A DNA stretch of 64,000 nucleotides from Bolinopsis microptera (GCF_026151205.1 NC_087080.1:12757837-12821836); one strand, 5' to 3'; counted from the stretch's first letter, positions 24,629-45,396 are shown. The notes: a model not told the origin generated them from the sequence alone. Numbers and translations: made by a program.

Positions 24629-25536
24629 TTACAATATTGAATACCCCGCCTGATTATGCTCATCATCAGTCATCTTGCCCATCGAATCGTAAAATCTTCT
24701 ATGAGGGCCGAGCTTAACTGTATTAATCACTATAACCCTAACTATGATTGACTAATTAATAACAGTTTTAATCCTCTTCTTTAACTAAAACAACAACATT
24801 TAGCTGTAATCAAAATGACCATTATTTCATATTTGAAATAATTTCGAATTCAATGTAATTTCGAATTGAAACTTTGTTTTGAATTAATAATGGATTTATT
24901 GTAAAACTTTTGGTATTTGACATGGTTTTTAATTCAAAATGGGTTAACGAATGCTAACCGTTCGGGCGAACATGAGGTACTGGTTCATGGTTGGTATGTA
25001 GGCACGTACCGTAAGCACCTAGCACCCTAGTCAGCGATTAGCATAGACTATAGAGTGATAGAATGAAGCACTGACCTTGTTGAGCTGAGGTAGAGGGATA
25101 ACATCAGTCATACTGAAATAGCTCAAATCCTCCTGATAATACCCTAGCTTCTGGCAAATGTGAACTGTTCTCCGTAAAATTATCTCTTTACGCACGTTCT
25201 TCAAGAATTTTCTATTCTGATGAAGAAAACTGGTTCATATTATCATTACCAATTCGAATTACTTAAAAAGAAAATCGAAGAAGCTAATTTTATTCTGACC
25301 TTTGGTAGCGTGTTCCCAGAGCTCGCTACACCGCAATATTCAAATCTTCCATTTAAAACTTGTGATGCCAATTAGCAAAATATTAATCATAATTGTGAAT
25401 GAATCTTTACTTTTTGTGTTCTGAAGAATCGATAATCATAAACTTATTTTTTCCTCTACTCACCAAATAAAAGGATTGTTTTTAACGGGTGTGTCCTGAT
25501 CTGTGCCGCTATTGTTAAATTGACCGCGTATTTCAT
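24629..25536 (-). CDS. uncertain minus-strand gene, up to four exons
   Basis: Three exons join in phase: 25536-25464 (ATG start MKYAVNLTIAAQ..., donor GTGAGT), 25358-25300 (LNGRFEYCGVASSGNTLPK, donor GTCAGA) and 25216-25076 (NRKFLKNVRKEIILRRTV...PLPQLNK, donor GTCAGT). A protein-like last segment, 24717-24629 (KLGPHRRFYDSMGKM...), ends in TAA but needs a different phase from the previous donor. An exon may therefore be missing, or the transcript may read through to a nearby stop. The first exon is also open in another frame further upstream (25651-25464). The product is not recognised. The composition (basic, Tyr/Leu-rich, no low complexity) argues for real exons, but the model is weak. Confidence 0.35.
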
Positions 25537-25659
25537 TGTGATTGTCCAATATTCTCACAGTATCATCCTGAGGTGGACCAATGGTAAAGTGAACCAAATA
25601 CTCCCACCCTTCCCAATCTCTCCTATTATTAGTATTATTCTTAGTAGTCAATAATAAAC

Positions 25660-27150
25660 CAAATGATAATTAAAAGCAGGAATGGTTGTTTGCCAAAACT
25701 ATATCCACTGAAAAACTAGTACGATAGAAGATTGAGTACTAGTTGTGACATTATCGAGTGTTAACCAAGGTTTCTAAAGTTCCAGAGGAGGAGCAACAAC
25801 GTGCCACTTCACTTAATCAGGTGAGTGAGCTTGCTAAAGAGGCACGTGGACTGAAGAGATCGCTTTATTTAAGAAGAGCTAGCAACTATACCAACAACTT
25901 CAGTTGAAGCGGAAGGGGCTTTCAGTGCTACTGAATCACATAATGAATTTAATTTTCAGATGTCATTTGTAGTTTGAAGAGTCATAACTCTCTTCACGTC
26001 CCAAAATGGCGTTTCTCTTGTCGCGAATATCATAAAGCTCACGAAAATGCGATTAATGAGGTGTTTGATATTAAATTGGAACTATGAAACGCATTTGCTA
26101 ATACCTGTATTTGGTGAACTAAAATAAAAACACAAAAAAGCTTTCTTGGACAGTTATAAACGTTCGTTTGAGCAGTGAAGAGGTAACGAATCGTTAGATC
26201 AGAGCAGTGAAAAGGGGCACCGTTAGTTGAAAATGCAGAAATTAAGTATTTTCCTCCTTTTGAGGACAGGAATAAACTTGCCCCATAACATAGCGATGTA
26301 GCGGACTGTCTTCACTGCCTGTTTATTTTCATCATCAAACTTTAAGGTGGAGTATTCCATAATAACTGAAGTCTGAAGCCCGTGCAATTAGTTTAAAAAT
26401 CAAGAGTCAAAATCTAAAACACCTAAACTAAAGTAGTTTATCAACATTAATCACATTGCGATTGCGATTTATTTCTAGTAATTGTGGCAATAGAGTACAG
26501 GCTACTGGTTTATAAAATAACAGATCTAGTTTTACAAAAACTATCGCCGATAATTAGAAACATTGGACCGACAATGGAAACTCAAACACTAGACATAGTG
26601 ACCTATTACTTTGTTAAGACACACAAATCTGAAAAACCTGCTCCAACCCAATTCCCTACTGCAAAAAGAGAAGGCTCAAGTCAAATTATAAAGTCGAGCA
26701 TATTTCAAGGAAACATATCGACAAACTCTCTGCGGCACACCGCTACCTGAGTTTTAATATTATCATTAACTCGTTAAGTTATCAACAGAGATGACAGCTA
26801 AAATCTTTCATCAGACTGATCGATCAATGATTTCAACCTCTCAATAGCTATACAATTTCAAGCTATGCGTGGCCCGTTTGATTTGTCGAATGAAAGAAAA
26901 GAGCTGTTGGTCGAGAATATTGCTATCGGTTGGGTTGGGAGGCTTGCGACTTAAGGGTAAATAATGTTTTGGAACAGAAATTGGTAATCATGGGTCACTA
27001 GCAGATGTCTGAGTGTCATTAACAAAGAGAGTCTGTGATGATGTGATCTCCTTCTTTACTTAGAAGTTTAAGTATGTAGATCAAATCAAAGACAGAAGAT
27101 AAGAAATGGTCTCATTTCCGAACTCAAGGGCTTGATCAGAATATAACGCT
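25660..27150. other. spacer without a supported gene
   Basis: Nothing recognisable; it may hold 5' exons of the minus-strand gene at about 25 kb. Confidence 0.35.
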
Positions 27151-27154
27151 GCCC

Positions 27155-27240
27155 TCATTGGTTCTTTCGAGTAAAAGACGCGCTCTGATTGGCTAAGCTT
27201 ATTCGTCACGTGACCACAATGGCGCGCGCATCACGTGACA
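27155..27240. promoter_or_regulatory. CCAAT/E-box cluster, probable promoter
   Basis: ATTGG occurs at about 27159 and 27188, followed by GTCACGTGAC (CACGTG at 27207) and ATCACGTGAC (CACGTG at 27232) around GGCGCGCGC. This combination is typical of broad housekeeping promoters bound by USF/MITF-TFE type bHLH factors. Which gene it serves is unknown; the minus-strand gene at about 25 kb is the nearest candidate. Confidence 0.4.
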
Positions 27241-27249
27241 TGCATCACG

Positions 27250-29440
27250 CTCTCTCAGTGGATCAGGTGTAGTGTGTGTGTTTTAGAGTGAGTCACCTCT
27301 TCTGTTGTACATATAAAAAAGTCTAGTACGACGTACGGTAGCTGAAGTATCACTGAACACGTCATGTATTCACGCCCACTACATTCTACATCTGGTATGG
27401 ACAGTTATTTGAATTGGGCGACGCCGTACTGCAGTAGTGCAGGATTTTAGTATGTTCGTGAAGTTGTACTACTACAACAGTGAAACTTCTATTTCCGGAC
27501 CGATGGCGATTGATAATCTTGGATTTTATTCGGATAAAAAGTAAAAACACGTCCGATCAGAATCTAAGAACGAAGTAATATAGACAAGTCGGTCAAATTT
27601 GAATACAGGAAGCTTGTACATCAGTGACAGTAAACTAATAATTTTAAAATTTGGTAACACTGCGTAAACGGAGAGTTAGACGGTTACGAATTGAGACAAA
27701 CTTCACAAAGATCAAATGTAGGCTTTAAAATCAATTTAGGAAGAAGCTCATTCTCACACTAGCAGGTGCATAAATATGAACGCGAGGGAGAAAGAACACC
27801 AGTCCGTTTAGTTGCACTCATATAACAATGATCTTTCAGACAAATTGACCTAAAAAAGGGGAGAGCCGAAGGACAAAACCAATACCATGGACAAATGACA
27901 ACTGAGTTATAAACTAATTTCAAAACTAAATTACTGGGGACATATAAATTGAGTGAATATGTTATACTAGTGTTATAACTTATAACCCGTGCCTATAACG
28001 GCCGGGACTTTACTATCGCAGTTGAATCGCAAAAGTATAAACAGTGCGAAAGTTATAAACAGTACAAAAGTATAAACTCGCTCAGTTGAAACCGATCGCA
28101 TTAGAGGAAATATAATTCTGAGCGCCCATCACGTAATACGCATCCAATAGTAATACTTAATAGGCTCCACTGCCATATTGCCTAAATTTCCCACACACAC
28201 AGACAGACAGATATGCAGACACACAGACACACACACATTTTGTGATTATTAGTATTGATAATGGTACATTTTAACAGCTGGTTTAGCCAATCCAATCGAA
28301 TCTGCATACCATAAAAACTTTCATTATTTTTGAGAATTTCAAAATGGTTCAAGAAATTGATATAATTATAGTTTAAACATCAATCTAGAAAAATAAATTG
28401 ATTTAGAAAAAGAAATTAACTTAGAAAAGGAAATTAATTCAGCGCGATGCAGAAAATTTTGAAGACTGTCAAGATATCAAACCCTTCTAAACTAAACCAC
28501 GGCGCTCTGATTAGATGTAATTGAAATAAGATCCACTGGCAACCACCGTTTAAATATTACGTTAAAGATTAAACAGTTGGTTCACATGGTTGGGAATCTG
28601 AACAATCTAGAAAGTAGAACTTCGTGTAAATCAGCAGTCCGTTTATCGACTTTTATTCGTTATTTCATGGTTTCTGGATTATGGCAATCTTGTTTTCCTT
28701 TGTTTGCGTAATAGTTACGTAATATTTTTCAAATGACGACAGACGTGTCGGCCAGAAAATGTATTTATTAAAGTTGTACCTAAAATGATTCATCACTTAG
28801 TCGAAGTGAGATCAAAGAAGATCCGTCAAAAGTACTGTTTAATGCGTGTTGGTTAAATGTATAATTTAAAATGACTGAACTATGTATATTGTATAACTAT
28901 AGGTGTATCATATTATCGATGCGAGCAAAAGTGGTGAATTACAACTTTCTACAGATATTAATTTCGGCTTATCATAATTATGCAAATAAATTGTTTTATT
29001 AATGTATGTATTTTATTTTTGCGTTAGTGCCGATCCGGTTAGGAGCAACCAACATTAACAAGCATGACACTGGCTTGTTCACTTTTCCATTAAATCCTGC
29101 AGTGATCAACTTCACCAGTAAGAGCAACCCTTAAAAGACACAGAGCTTCATAAATCTTTTGTCACTCTGAAAGTGATAGAAATATATACATACGTTTCTT
29201 TCTGCATTGATGTCCCAACTAAGATGCGGTATTCACAGATACCCTGAATGGTACCACACAGAAGCAAAACCACCGACGATGGAAATTGAAGACGATTCTG
29301 ATGGAAATCATTAATCATTAAGATTAGAGAGAAGGAATAAATGGTTTAAGGTGAAGACGAGGGAGATATCAAATTTGTAATTTGTAAAGTTCGTAGATTC
29401 CTCTACAGGGTCATCGAATAGTTCGACCGCCCTCGTTTTA
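27250..29440. other. spacer, AT-rich, with CA/CAGA microsatellite
   Basis: A CACACA/CAGACAGA microsatellite lies at about 28189-28237. No supported exon. Confidence 0.4.
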
Positions 29441-29450
29441 CAGTACACTA

Positions 29451-30025
29451 CATTGTGATGTATTCTGGGTAAAATTATCTTTATCCCGGTTGTTGCGACA
29501 AGTAAAAATGCTCTTATTAGGGAAAGGAGATTACTCGACGTTTCAATGTAACTACATCGTATTCATGATCTAAAAACAAGTGTTAAAAATTCAAAACGTA
29601 AAAAACATATATCTGAGGCAAAATTTGTGTACATTGATTTATTTTTAATCAATCAACTTTATCAAAAAATTCGATACAAAAAAAAGTCATAACAAAATTC
29701 ATAACAAAATTAGTTTATACGACGACAAACTTTGTTTGTCGTCGTCGTCGTCGTATAAACTAATTTTGTTATGAATTTTGTTATGACTTTTTTTGTATCG
29801 AATTTTTGGATAAAGTTGATTGATTAAAAATAAATTAATGTACACAAATTTTGCCTCAGATATATGTTTTTTACGTTTTGAATTTTTAACACTTGTTTTT
29901 AGATCATGAATACGATGTAGTTACATTGAAACGTCGAGTAATCTCCTTTCCCTAATAAGAGCATTTTTACTTGTCGCAACAACCGGGATAAAGATAATTT
30001 TACCCAGAATACATTACAACAATGC
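29451..30025. mobile_element. 575-bp near-perfect foldback element
   Basis: The left arm (about 29451-29730) and right arm (about 29737-30025) are reverse complements with only a few differences, mainly in the number of GTC/GAC triplets at the turn (GACGACAAAC against GTTTGTCGTCGTC) and near the outer ends. Outside, TTTTACAGTACACTACATTG (left, about 29437) and TTTTACATACACTACATTG (right, about 30053) form a direct repeat that may be an extended target duplication. A transcript would form a long dsRNA hairpin. Confidence 0.8.
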
Positions 30026-30224
30026 GACTCATAAATAATACTCCAATCCGGATTTTACATACACTACATTGTAGATGTTCTGAAGGAGTATCCTAAGATT
30101 CTTGATCTTTTGGCACAGGCACCCCTCCTCATTTAACCCTCAATCAAGTTTCCTATCATTCGGCTGAGTCGACCGAGGAGATCGCATAGAATATAGATCC
30201 AATGAATCCTTAGCTACTCCCTAG

Positions 30225-30300
30225 ACTGAGTGACACTGGGATTCGAACCCTGAACCTTCTTTACAGAAGGCGGAAGCTCTAACCACTAGGCCACCCAGAT
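30225..30300 (-). ncRNA. tRNA-derived SINE-like head (or tRNA pseudogene)
   Basis: On the minus strand the sequence reads TGGCCTAGTGG (box A-like) and GGTTCGAATCC (box B) at tRNA spacing. The anticodon region can form a stem (CCTTCT/AGAAGG) but with a wrong loop, and the 5' and 3' ends do not pair as an acceptor stem. It is therefore not a normal tRNA gene. The downstream body (about 30150-30225) shares a segment with 6025-6065, which supports a dispersed SINE. Confidence 0.55.
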
Positions 30301-30439
30301 GAAGTGTAGACATCATAATTACCGATCCTTATTGATTCATTAAACTATTGGTGAGTTTGAAGCTCACTTTCGTTTAGTTATGTAAATTGTAGGAGTCTAA
30401 GTACTCCTACATAAGCCCTAAACCTATCAATACCAACCA

Positions 30440-31400
30440 TGATGCTGGGACGGTGCACTTCACCGTCACAACTCCTGGAGCTGACAACACTGAATATAGA
30501 GATTCACTACAAAACACCATTGACAATATCACCAGCGAAACGATCACCTGCTACACAGACGGGTCACGCACTGACTCAGGAAGCGGGGCTGGCTATATCA
30601 TCACAACTGACAACAATATAACACCACTCTAGAGGAAAGATCATTCAAGCTTCCTGATCACAGCACTGTTTATCAAACAGAGCTCACAGCCATCATCGAA
30701 GCTTGCAAATATCTCTCTAACTATACCAACACACATATCACCATATGGTCTGACAGTCTCTCCTCTATACAAGCTATCTCCTCGATTTCAACGAGGAGTA
30801 GAACTACTAAAGACTGTTATGACTCCTCGACCCTCAATGCACTCGGATCTATTAACATTCTTGAGATCCGATGGATTGCAGCGCACATCAGATTGTGGAG
30901 AAACGAAAAAGCATATGAACATGCCAAGCTTGGTACAACCAGTGAATCCACTTTGAAGTGTCCAATTCCACAATCTTACATCAAATGTCTGATCGACGAC
31001 AAAGTCACCAAACTGAATCAGGAAATCTGGTTAACTGATGGTCCCAGACACACCAAAATGACACTCGGCCACAAACACGCCAACATCATCAAAAATCTCA
31101 ACACTACACTCAGCAACAACATACAAAATTACGGAACTGCAGTGCACCTTATCACGGGACTGTGGCTTAATTAAACAAACACCTCCACACCATTCGCAAA
31201 TCAAGCACCAGTGCTTGTCCTATGTGCTTATGTGCGGCGACGAAGAGGAGACTGTCTCATACTTTTTTCCTCAAATAAGCTAAAATAAGAGGGCAGTATT
31301 TTCAGGACTTTTACCTCTCTGTCAATGACATATTCAACAACCAACACATCTCCGGTCTTCACAGTCCACTATTGAGCTGTACTGGACCAGAACGCCAGAA
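30440..31400 (+). pseudogene. non-LTR retrotransposon fragment with RNase H domain (frameshifted)
   Basis: The RNase H fold of a LINE polyprotein is visible across two frames. YTDGSRTDSGSGAGYII (first catalytic Asp, about 30550) is followed by a stop/frameshift near 30630. The domain continues with TVYQTELTAIIEAC (catalytic Glu), ITIWSDS (Asp) and IRWIAAH...RNEKAYEHAKLG (final motif, degenerate). After about 31180 further stops occur, with a remnant of the C-terminal region (LMCGDEEETVSYFF) resembling the Cys/His-containing end of such elements. The N-terminal endonuclease and RT are absent. This is a dead 5'-truncated copy, of the kind seen in I/R1/jockey-related elements that keep RNase H (inference). 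Confidence 0.75.
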
Positions 31401-31409
31401 CGGTGTGAC

Positions 31410-32660
31410 ATAGAGACTACTCACAAGTTGTCTTAGCTCATCTTTATTTTCCACACCCAGCTGGCACGTAAGCGTTAATTTTTGATTCATCTCCCCTCAT
31501 AACACCATCCTCCACTTTACACTCTGATTTCTCCGGCAACCTCCCCCAAGGTTGCCATCCAGGCCCAGCCTCTCTTCAAAAATAAAAATGTTTAAAAAAT
31601 TAATAAAATAAGCCCTAAACAGTTTTTATCCTGGAAATCACTTTTGTTTACGTTTCATGTTACCCTCAGGCCTCATCATAATGGGCAAAATTATTGTTTG
31701 GTTTGTCTGGAAGGCCATAGCTATTTCTATAAAAATGCCACCATTGCATTTCTGATTTTGTATCCAAGTACAATAGTCTTCGACATCTCACTTGCCCCAA
31801 AATACCTTTAAAACAGGATCTACAGCTACAGGGTGAACCAGATAAAATTAGACTTTAAAAAAAAAGTATCATCCACCTCATTAGCAAATTTAACAATATT
31901 TAGCAAAATTTTACAAATTGTTCTGTCCACTTCCTGTCCGACAATGTCCGCCAATGTCCGCCTATGTCCTGTCCTTTTTGGATTCTATGAGACAAGCGGA
32001 CATAGACGGACGTGTCACTCCCCGCTGGCCAAATGGATTGCCTTCGATTGACTAAAATTCACGCAATGAACATTTTCGTAGTTTAGAACGCAGTATGTCA
32101 GGCTGTGTCTTACAAGCTCAGTATTCATTGGCCCCTAATGACAGCTTTTGTGACGAGATTGCCCATTTCATAGCTCCACTTAGCTGTGATCGTAGGTCTA
32201 GGGCACCAGGGAATTCTGCATTCCTGCATGACCGAGAAGGTTTAGTATTGAAGAAGTGCACATGGAATTTTATTTACTTGTTTTATCAAAGAAAACTGTC
32301 ATCTTAGATCTATCAAATTTCGATAAAGATATGATAAAAACTGATTCATACCGACTTACAAACCATGTATAAAACAAATATAATTATGATTTGAAATCAA
32401 TAAATTAAACCCGTCGCAAATACCAAATAAATGACATCACAATCACACATGCATCAAGCATGGTTATTAAAAAGTTTACAAACCGTTTTAAATAAAAATT
32501 CGGCTTGATCCGACAATTGTGAGAAGTCCAAACGTTTTTGTCTGAAAAATTTCAGTAGCCCTCTTTGCTACGTTCAAGGCTTTATCGTATTGAACTTTAT
32601 ACTTAATTCTTACAGAAAACAGTTCAGACCACGCAGGTATCAATAACTCTTGAGCAACAT
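31410..32660. other. spacer 3' of the zinc-finger gene
   Basis: GTCCGCCAATGTCCG-type short repeats are at about 31930-31975. The 60-70 aa ORFs look random. Confidence 0.4.
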
Positions 32661-32671
32661 ACTGAAACCCC

Positions 32672-40841
<8,170 letters not shown>

Positions 40842-41102
40842 TATAACTTTGTATAAACCTAGCTCCCAAAAGGTCAGCAAATCGTCCAATATGCAAGCAA
40901 AGTTACAGAGTATAACTAAGCAGGATAACTAAGCAAATCTCGTGTAAAGACGGAGAACTCACAAGTGCTAACACAATTTCTCGAATCTTGGCACACTTAT
41001 TTTTAAGACCGGCGGATCATCTTGCGAAAAGTGCTGCTGGGCTGGCTAGGCACTTCCTTACGATTCCTGTCATGCGACCTCCATATATGGAATAAATGCG
41101 GG

Positions 41103-41721
41103 TCACGTGACCCAGGAATGAGGTTGAATTGCGGAATCACGTGGTCAGCTGATGCCCAAATATGGTGGAATTGTGAATCACGTGACTCCACCCACTCAGG
41201 TTTGGCAACAAGGCCGCAAGGGAACCCACTCACCTACACTGTCCTCTTCCATCCGGTGTTGAGTGTTGAGGTTACCACTCCTGAAATCTCAGACTCTGTA
41301 GTCGATCACTGACAACTGAATACAGCTGACAAATTCAACAAAGCAACATGAAAAACGGCCCCAAGATTAGAGTTAGGCCGGATCGTGTAAAATGTGGGGT
41401 CAAGAAGACGAACTGCTACGTTCTCAGTGCGATAGTGTGCCTGAATCACAAGTGCTGCGCATTCATTACTCTAGCTCTCTGAACGGCACCGTGCCGATCT
41501 CACGTGACCCAAACAAGCGGCCAATCAGCGCGCAGAACGACAAATATCGGGACCAATCACAGGAAGAGGTACGACCACGCGTGAGTCACGCCGCTTTTTA
41601 TACCATATTGGACGAGTGCAGTTGCTCAATTCTTTCCTTTGAGCCATCAAGAGTGGGAGGTCACGTGGGCCTCAGATGGCAACCCAAAGAGTCACGAGGC
41701 GCCCACGTGAGGGTCACGTGC
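41103..41721. promoter_or_regulatory. CACGTG E-box array with CCAAT boxes, probable zinc-finger gene promoter
   Basis: CACGTG occurs seven times in about 620 bp (around 41104, 41138, 41179, 41501, 41662, 41704, 41715), mostly as TCACGTGA or TCACGTGG. CCAAT boxes lie at about 41521 and 41553. The region sits just upstream of the zinc-finger gene start at 40841. Further CACGTG sites lie in intron 1 (38103, 38247, 38278, 39729, 39742, 39752). These suit bHLH-ZIP factors (USF, MITF/TFE, MYC/MAX families); function is inferred. Confidence 0.5.
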
Positions 41722-41759
41722 CGCTCACAATGCAGACAACTGCTGTGTTAATACAGTCC

Positions 41760-44170
41760 CTTATTTAGGATAAATGGTAAAGTTAATAGCTCGCTGCTTA
41801 CTTGGCTAGCGTTGTAAGCCTGCTGCTCCAGTGTAAGCCCATTGCTGATTATGTGCGTTCCAAACAAGTTAATTGATCATATCTCTGGCTGAGATTCCGC
41901 TGCAAACCTGAAAATTTGATCGCTTCGGGTGAAATGAAACAATAGAGTGATAGATTTCGGAGTAGATAAGGTGGGGTTTTGTTAAAAAGTGGATGTTAAG
42001 TTTTGGAAGGATATTTCAAAATACCAATGACCAGTAATCCTGATCTTTGATCTTAGCGGTGCTTGTTAATAGCTTATAGTTATATTTGCATACATGGTAC
42101 ATATGCAAACGGTTCCACAAAATTTAGCTTTTTCCGATTAAACTTCAGTGACAGTATATAATATATTGAAAAAATTCAGTGGGAGATGCAATAGTGAATA
42201 AACTTCTACTCAAATCGGGATTGCGAAAATGTAGAAAAACAACCAAATTTTATAGATTTGTATTTTGTGGGTTTCCTTAAATAGGGTGGCTCGTTTTTAT
42301 TCAAAAGTATGTTTCACTTTCTATCGCAAAATCCGGGGGAAATTAACAAAAACCATTAATTGTTATCAGTTTCACCGTCGGGAAAACATTTGGTTAATAA
42401 TCCGACAGACTATAATATTAGCAAAGCTAGCTTCTTCTAAAAGATATTTTTACCGCATTTTAAACTGTACTTTTATTTCTACTATAATTCGAATCGGGAA
42501 GAATTATTGAGTCTAGAATATCAATGATACTTTGACATTCCACTCTTCTTCAATTGTCATCATGTAAGTAATAGTACACAGTACCGATTTTACGCGTTTC
42601 CACCCGCTACCTTACGTCTTTTGTCAGTCACAACTCACAAATCATGGTACGAAAATATATTTTCATTAGGCAAAAAAGTCACGCAATCTTTTACACGATA
42701 TACCTGACGGTTGAAGTAACGCATTTATCATATTGTGGTTCGTATATAATTATATAATTACCTGTACGTAACTGTAAGTCGTTCGACACGACATGATATT
42801 CGGCATTGGGTCGTAACTTAAGGTTCCCACAAATTACCTGTTTACTCGACTCCGAGATGAAACATTAACATGTTATTGGAGCCAAAGATCTGAATCTAAG
42901 GACCTAAATATGATTCCTGGGACCTGTCCCGACCATTTCCCGTTGAAATCGCTTTGTTGGGAATTACGTCCGACAAAAAGACGTATTTGACTGCAGTACT
43001 ACTAGTACTAGCCTATTTCTAAAGAAACCAACATCAGAGACATGTTATTCGGCCACGAGATGCGAACTTCAGTGTTCAGGCGCTCCCACTAAATCGCTCG
43101 ACCAAATTTTATTTTTAAGAAAATTCTTGTGAAAAGGCTCTGACGGTATGAAAGTAATCTAGATCGGTGTATTTTTGGACGCTGATTCCGAATCTGATTC
43201 CGAATCAAAATGCTTTCCTGGAGAGTTATGGGCAAACAACTGTTTTGGTCACGTGACAGGCTAGTAAAAGACGAATTCGATTGTTTAGGGCTCGGATTAG
43301 GGTTAGGATTACCGTTAGGGTTGGGATTAAGGTTTATGTAAAACCATAAAAACAATTTTTGGGCGAGCAAATTAGTAAAAGCCAACTTCAGGACATGTAC
43401 TGACCTGATTACCCAAGATTTGAATTAGACACCGAGATTATAATATAACTTTTTTTTTAAATCTTTCCGGTTGATATTCCACAAAATAGCTTTTAAGCCG
43501 GACCGGAACTGGAGCCGGATATTTAAGCCGGACAATTATCGATCGGTTCTACTGAAATATCAAAATCAAATATATGCTGACATTTCTTGATGGTGGAAAA
43601 ACGACAAAAATGTCCCTGCGATGAATTAGATCCAAGAGATGTGAGACTGAACTACTTACTGCCGATCAAATTGTGACATAGTTTTAGTGAAATACCGGAA
43701 AGCCAGTAAAACTTTTACTGGCTTTCCGGTATTTCACTGAAACATGCTTGTGAAAGGACCCCTTTGAATGGAAATCGCCGGACGGAATAGTAACCAGGAA
43801 GAAAAAAAATACCGTTCTGGGGTAATCGGGATGGACCGTGTAACTGTAATGAAAACGCTCTGGTTACGGGATCAGGGCAGGGGTGGAGTTGACCGCACTC
43901 CAGGATCATCAGCCGGGTAAGATCCGCGGCAGTGGGACCCCACAGTTCTGTTATATACCTTGCATTTTTACTAGGCGGCAGGGTTTAACAGAACTGTCAG
44001 GCTGGCACGAAGAGCAGGTAGTTCAAAACTTTCCTACTCCCCCCACTGAGACCGCAAGCACGACGTGTTGCTTGGGCCTTTAAAATCGTTAAAATGGTCG
44101 TTAAAATCCAAGAGATGGTTAATTAAATGCCTCTTTATGGTATTGGTGGTGGTTGAAGTTGTAGAAGTGT
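41760..44170. other. spacer with a perfect hairpin at 43686-43738 and telomere-like repeats at about 43290-43335
   Basis: Two 26-nt arms (AGTGAAATACCGGAAAGCCA...) separated by one base form a perfect palindrome. GGATTAGGGTTAGGATT-like sequence lies nearby. No supported gene. Confidence 0.5.
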
Positions 44171-44175
44171 AAGTC

Positions 44176-44670
44176 CTATTCTTCGGGGATAGAGATGATC
44201 ACCTCAGCTGGGGCAGGTGTGACCATTACATGATGAGTTGGGGTAGTCTGACACCCAACAGTTCCATTTCCTTCTTCCATGTCAATGATAGTTGACGTGT
44301 CTTTGACCAGTAGCTGGGTTGGGAGACTTGCTGCTTCTTTCTGTAGTCCACTAGCCACGCTGTTAACAAGGAGGGCGAAGTCCATGTACCTTTCACTGGT
44401 TCTCCTGTCCAAATCTGCTAGTTCTTCGTATAACTCACGGACTGAGATGAAGGGGAGACCTCGCTCGAACCCGTGGCAGCAAAATACCATAGTTCCTCCT
44501 CCCATAATGGCAACGCCGAGGAGGACGATGGCGATCAGGATCAAGATTGCACTTGGTTCCATTAATGTAGTGTTGTTTATCTTAACAAAAGAGAGAAGAT
44601 TTGAATAGCACTGACCGATTGCGTGCAAACAAGGGCTCAAAATGCACGTTGTCATGGTTGGAAGCAGCAC
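44176..44670 (-). CDS. small single-pass membrane protein, unrecognised
   Basis: An intact 164-aa ORF, shorter (about 128 aa) if the start is the internal Met of MEPSAILILIAIV. One clear membrane segment runs ILILIAIVLLGVAIMGGG, followed by FCCHGFERG. A putative N-glycosylation site (NNTT) precedes it, so the N-terminus would face outward (inference). The tail has a helical charged stretch (SVRELYEELADLDRRTSERY) and a Thr/Pro-rich end. No family was recognised. Without visible introns it could be a single-exon gene, or one exon of a larger gene. The codon choice and clean membrane segment favour a real product. Confidence 0.5.
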   Translation of the reverse strand: MLLPTMTTCILSPCLHAIGQCYSNLLSFVKINNTTLMEPSAILILIAIVLLGVAIMGGGTMVFCCHGFERGLPFISVRELYEELADLDRRTSERYMDFALLVNSVASGLQKEAASLPTQLLVKDTSTIIDMEEGNGTVGCQTTPTHHVMVTPAPAEVIISIPEE

Positions 44671-44679
44671 GCACGTGCA

Positions 44680-45390
44680 ATTTCGCCAAACTTTTGGATA
44701 GATGCCAAGTACCCGATAAAATATGTTTGAAATTTACCTTTGTGCTTTAACATTTTACAGATATAGATACGACAATCGATAAGGTCTGGTAGCCTTAACT
44801 CATGTGTTTTACTTGAATTGCTGGCGAGTGAATTATAGTAGCGCCGAGGTCAGAGCCGACTAGCTATTACTATAATAGCTATATTATAGCTAGCTAGCGC
44901 GCGTGCCGGTATATTTATTATCTATATATTTCTTTTTGGTATAGTGAATGGAGGCAATAAAACTTTATTCATAAAAAAGTCACTTCTTTTCGCGCGCTAC
45001 ATTAAAAACAACAACTTTTCGTGCTTTTCGTTGGAAATGCAGCTCGTTTCAAGTTCATCAAGCACAGTGCAAAAGCCGGACAACATATTTTTCGAAATGA
45101 AGCAACCACCATTTTGTTTGTAAATATTTTACTTCTCTGTCATTAAAACAAGCATATGTTAAACATTGCTCCCGAGAGATAATGCATAAGATGCATTTTT
45201 ATAGTAATTACAGAGTACAGAATAAACGGTACACTGCAACATGCGAGTTAAATTCAGAGTACTGAAAAGTGTTTTTTAAATTAATCAAATCATCAGTGAA
45301 TGGCTGTATTAATATGTAGCTGAAAATAATCCAATAAGCTGAAATAAGCCAATGTCAACTGGCATGTGTTCCATCACATAACTGTATATT
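44680..45390. other. spacer; palindromic AT-rich block at about 44855-44900
   Basis: GACTAGCTATTACTATAATAGCTATATTATAGCTAG-type interlocking palindromes precede a GCGCGCG block. Otherwise nothing was recognised. Confidence 0.35.
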
Positions 45391-45396
45391 ATTCAA

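Noticed and set aside
30225..30300. Functional tRNA gene
   Set aside because: A and B boxes are good, but the anticodon loop and acceptor stem do not fold properly, so a SINE head or pseudogene is more likely.
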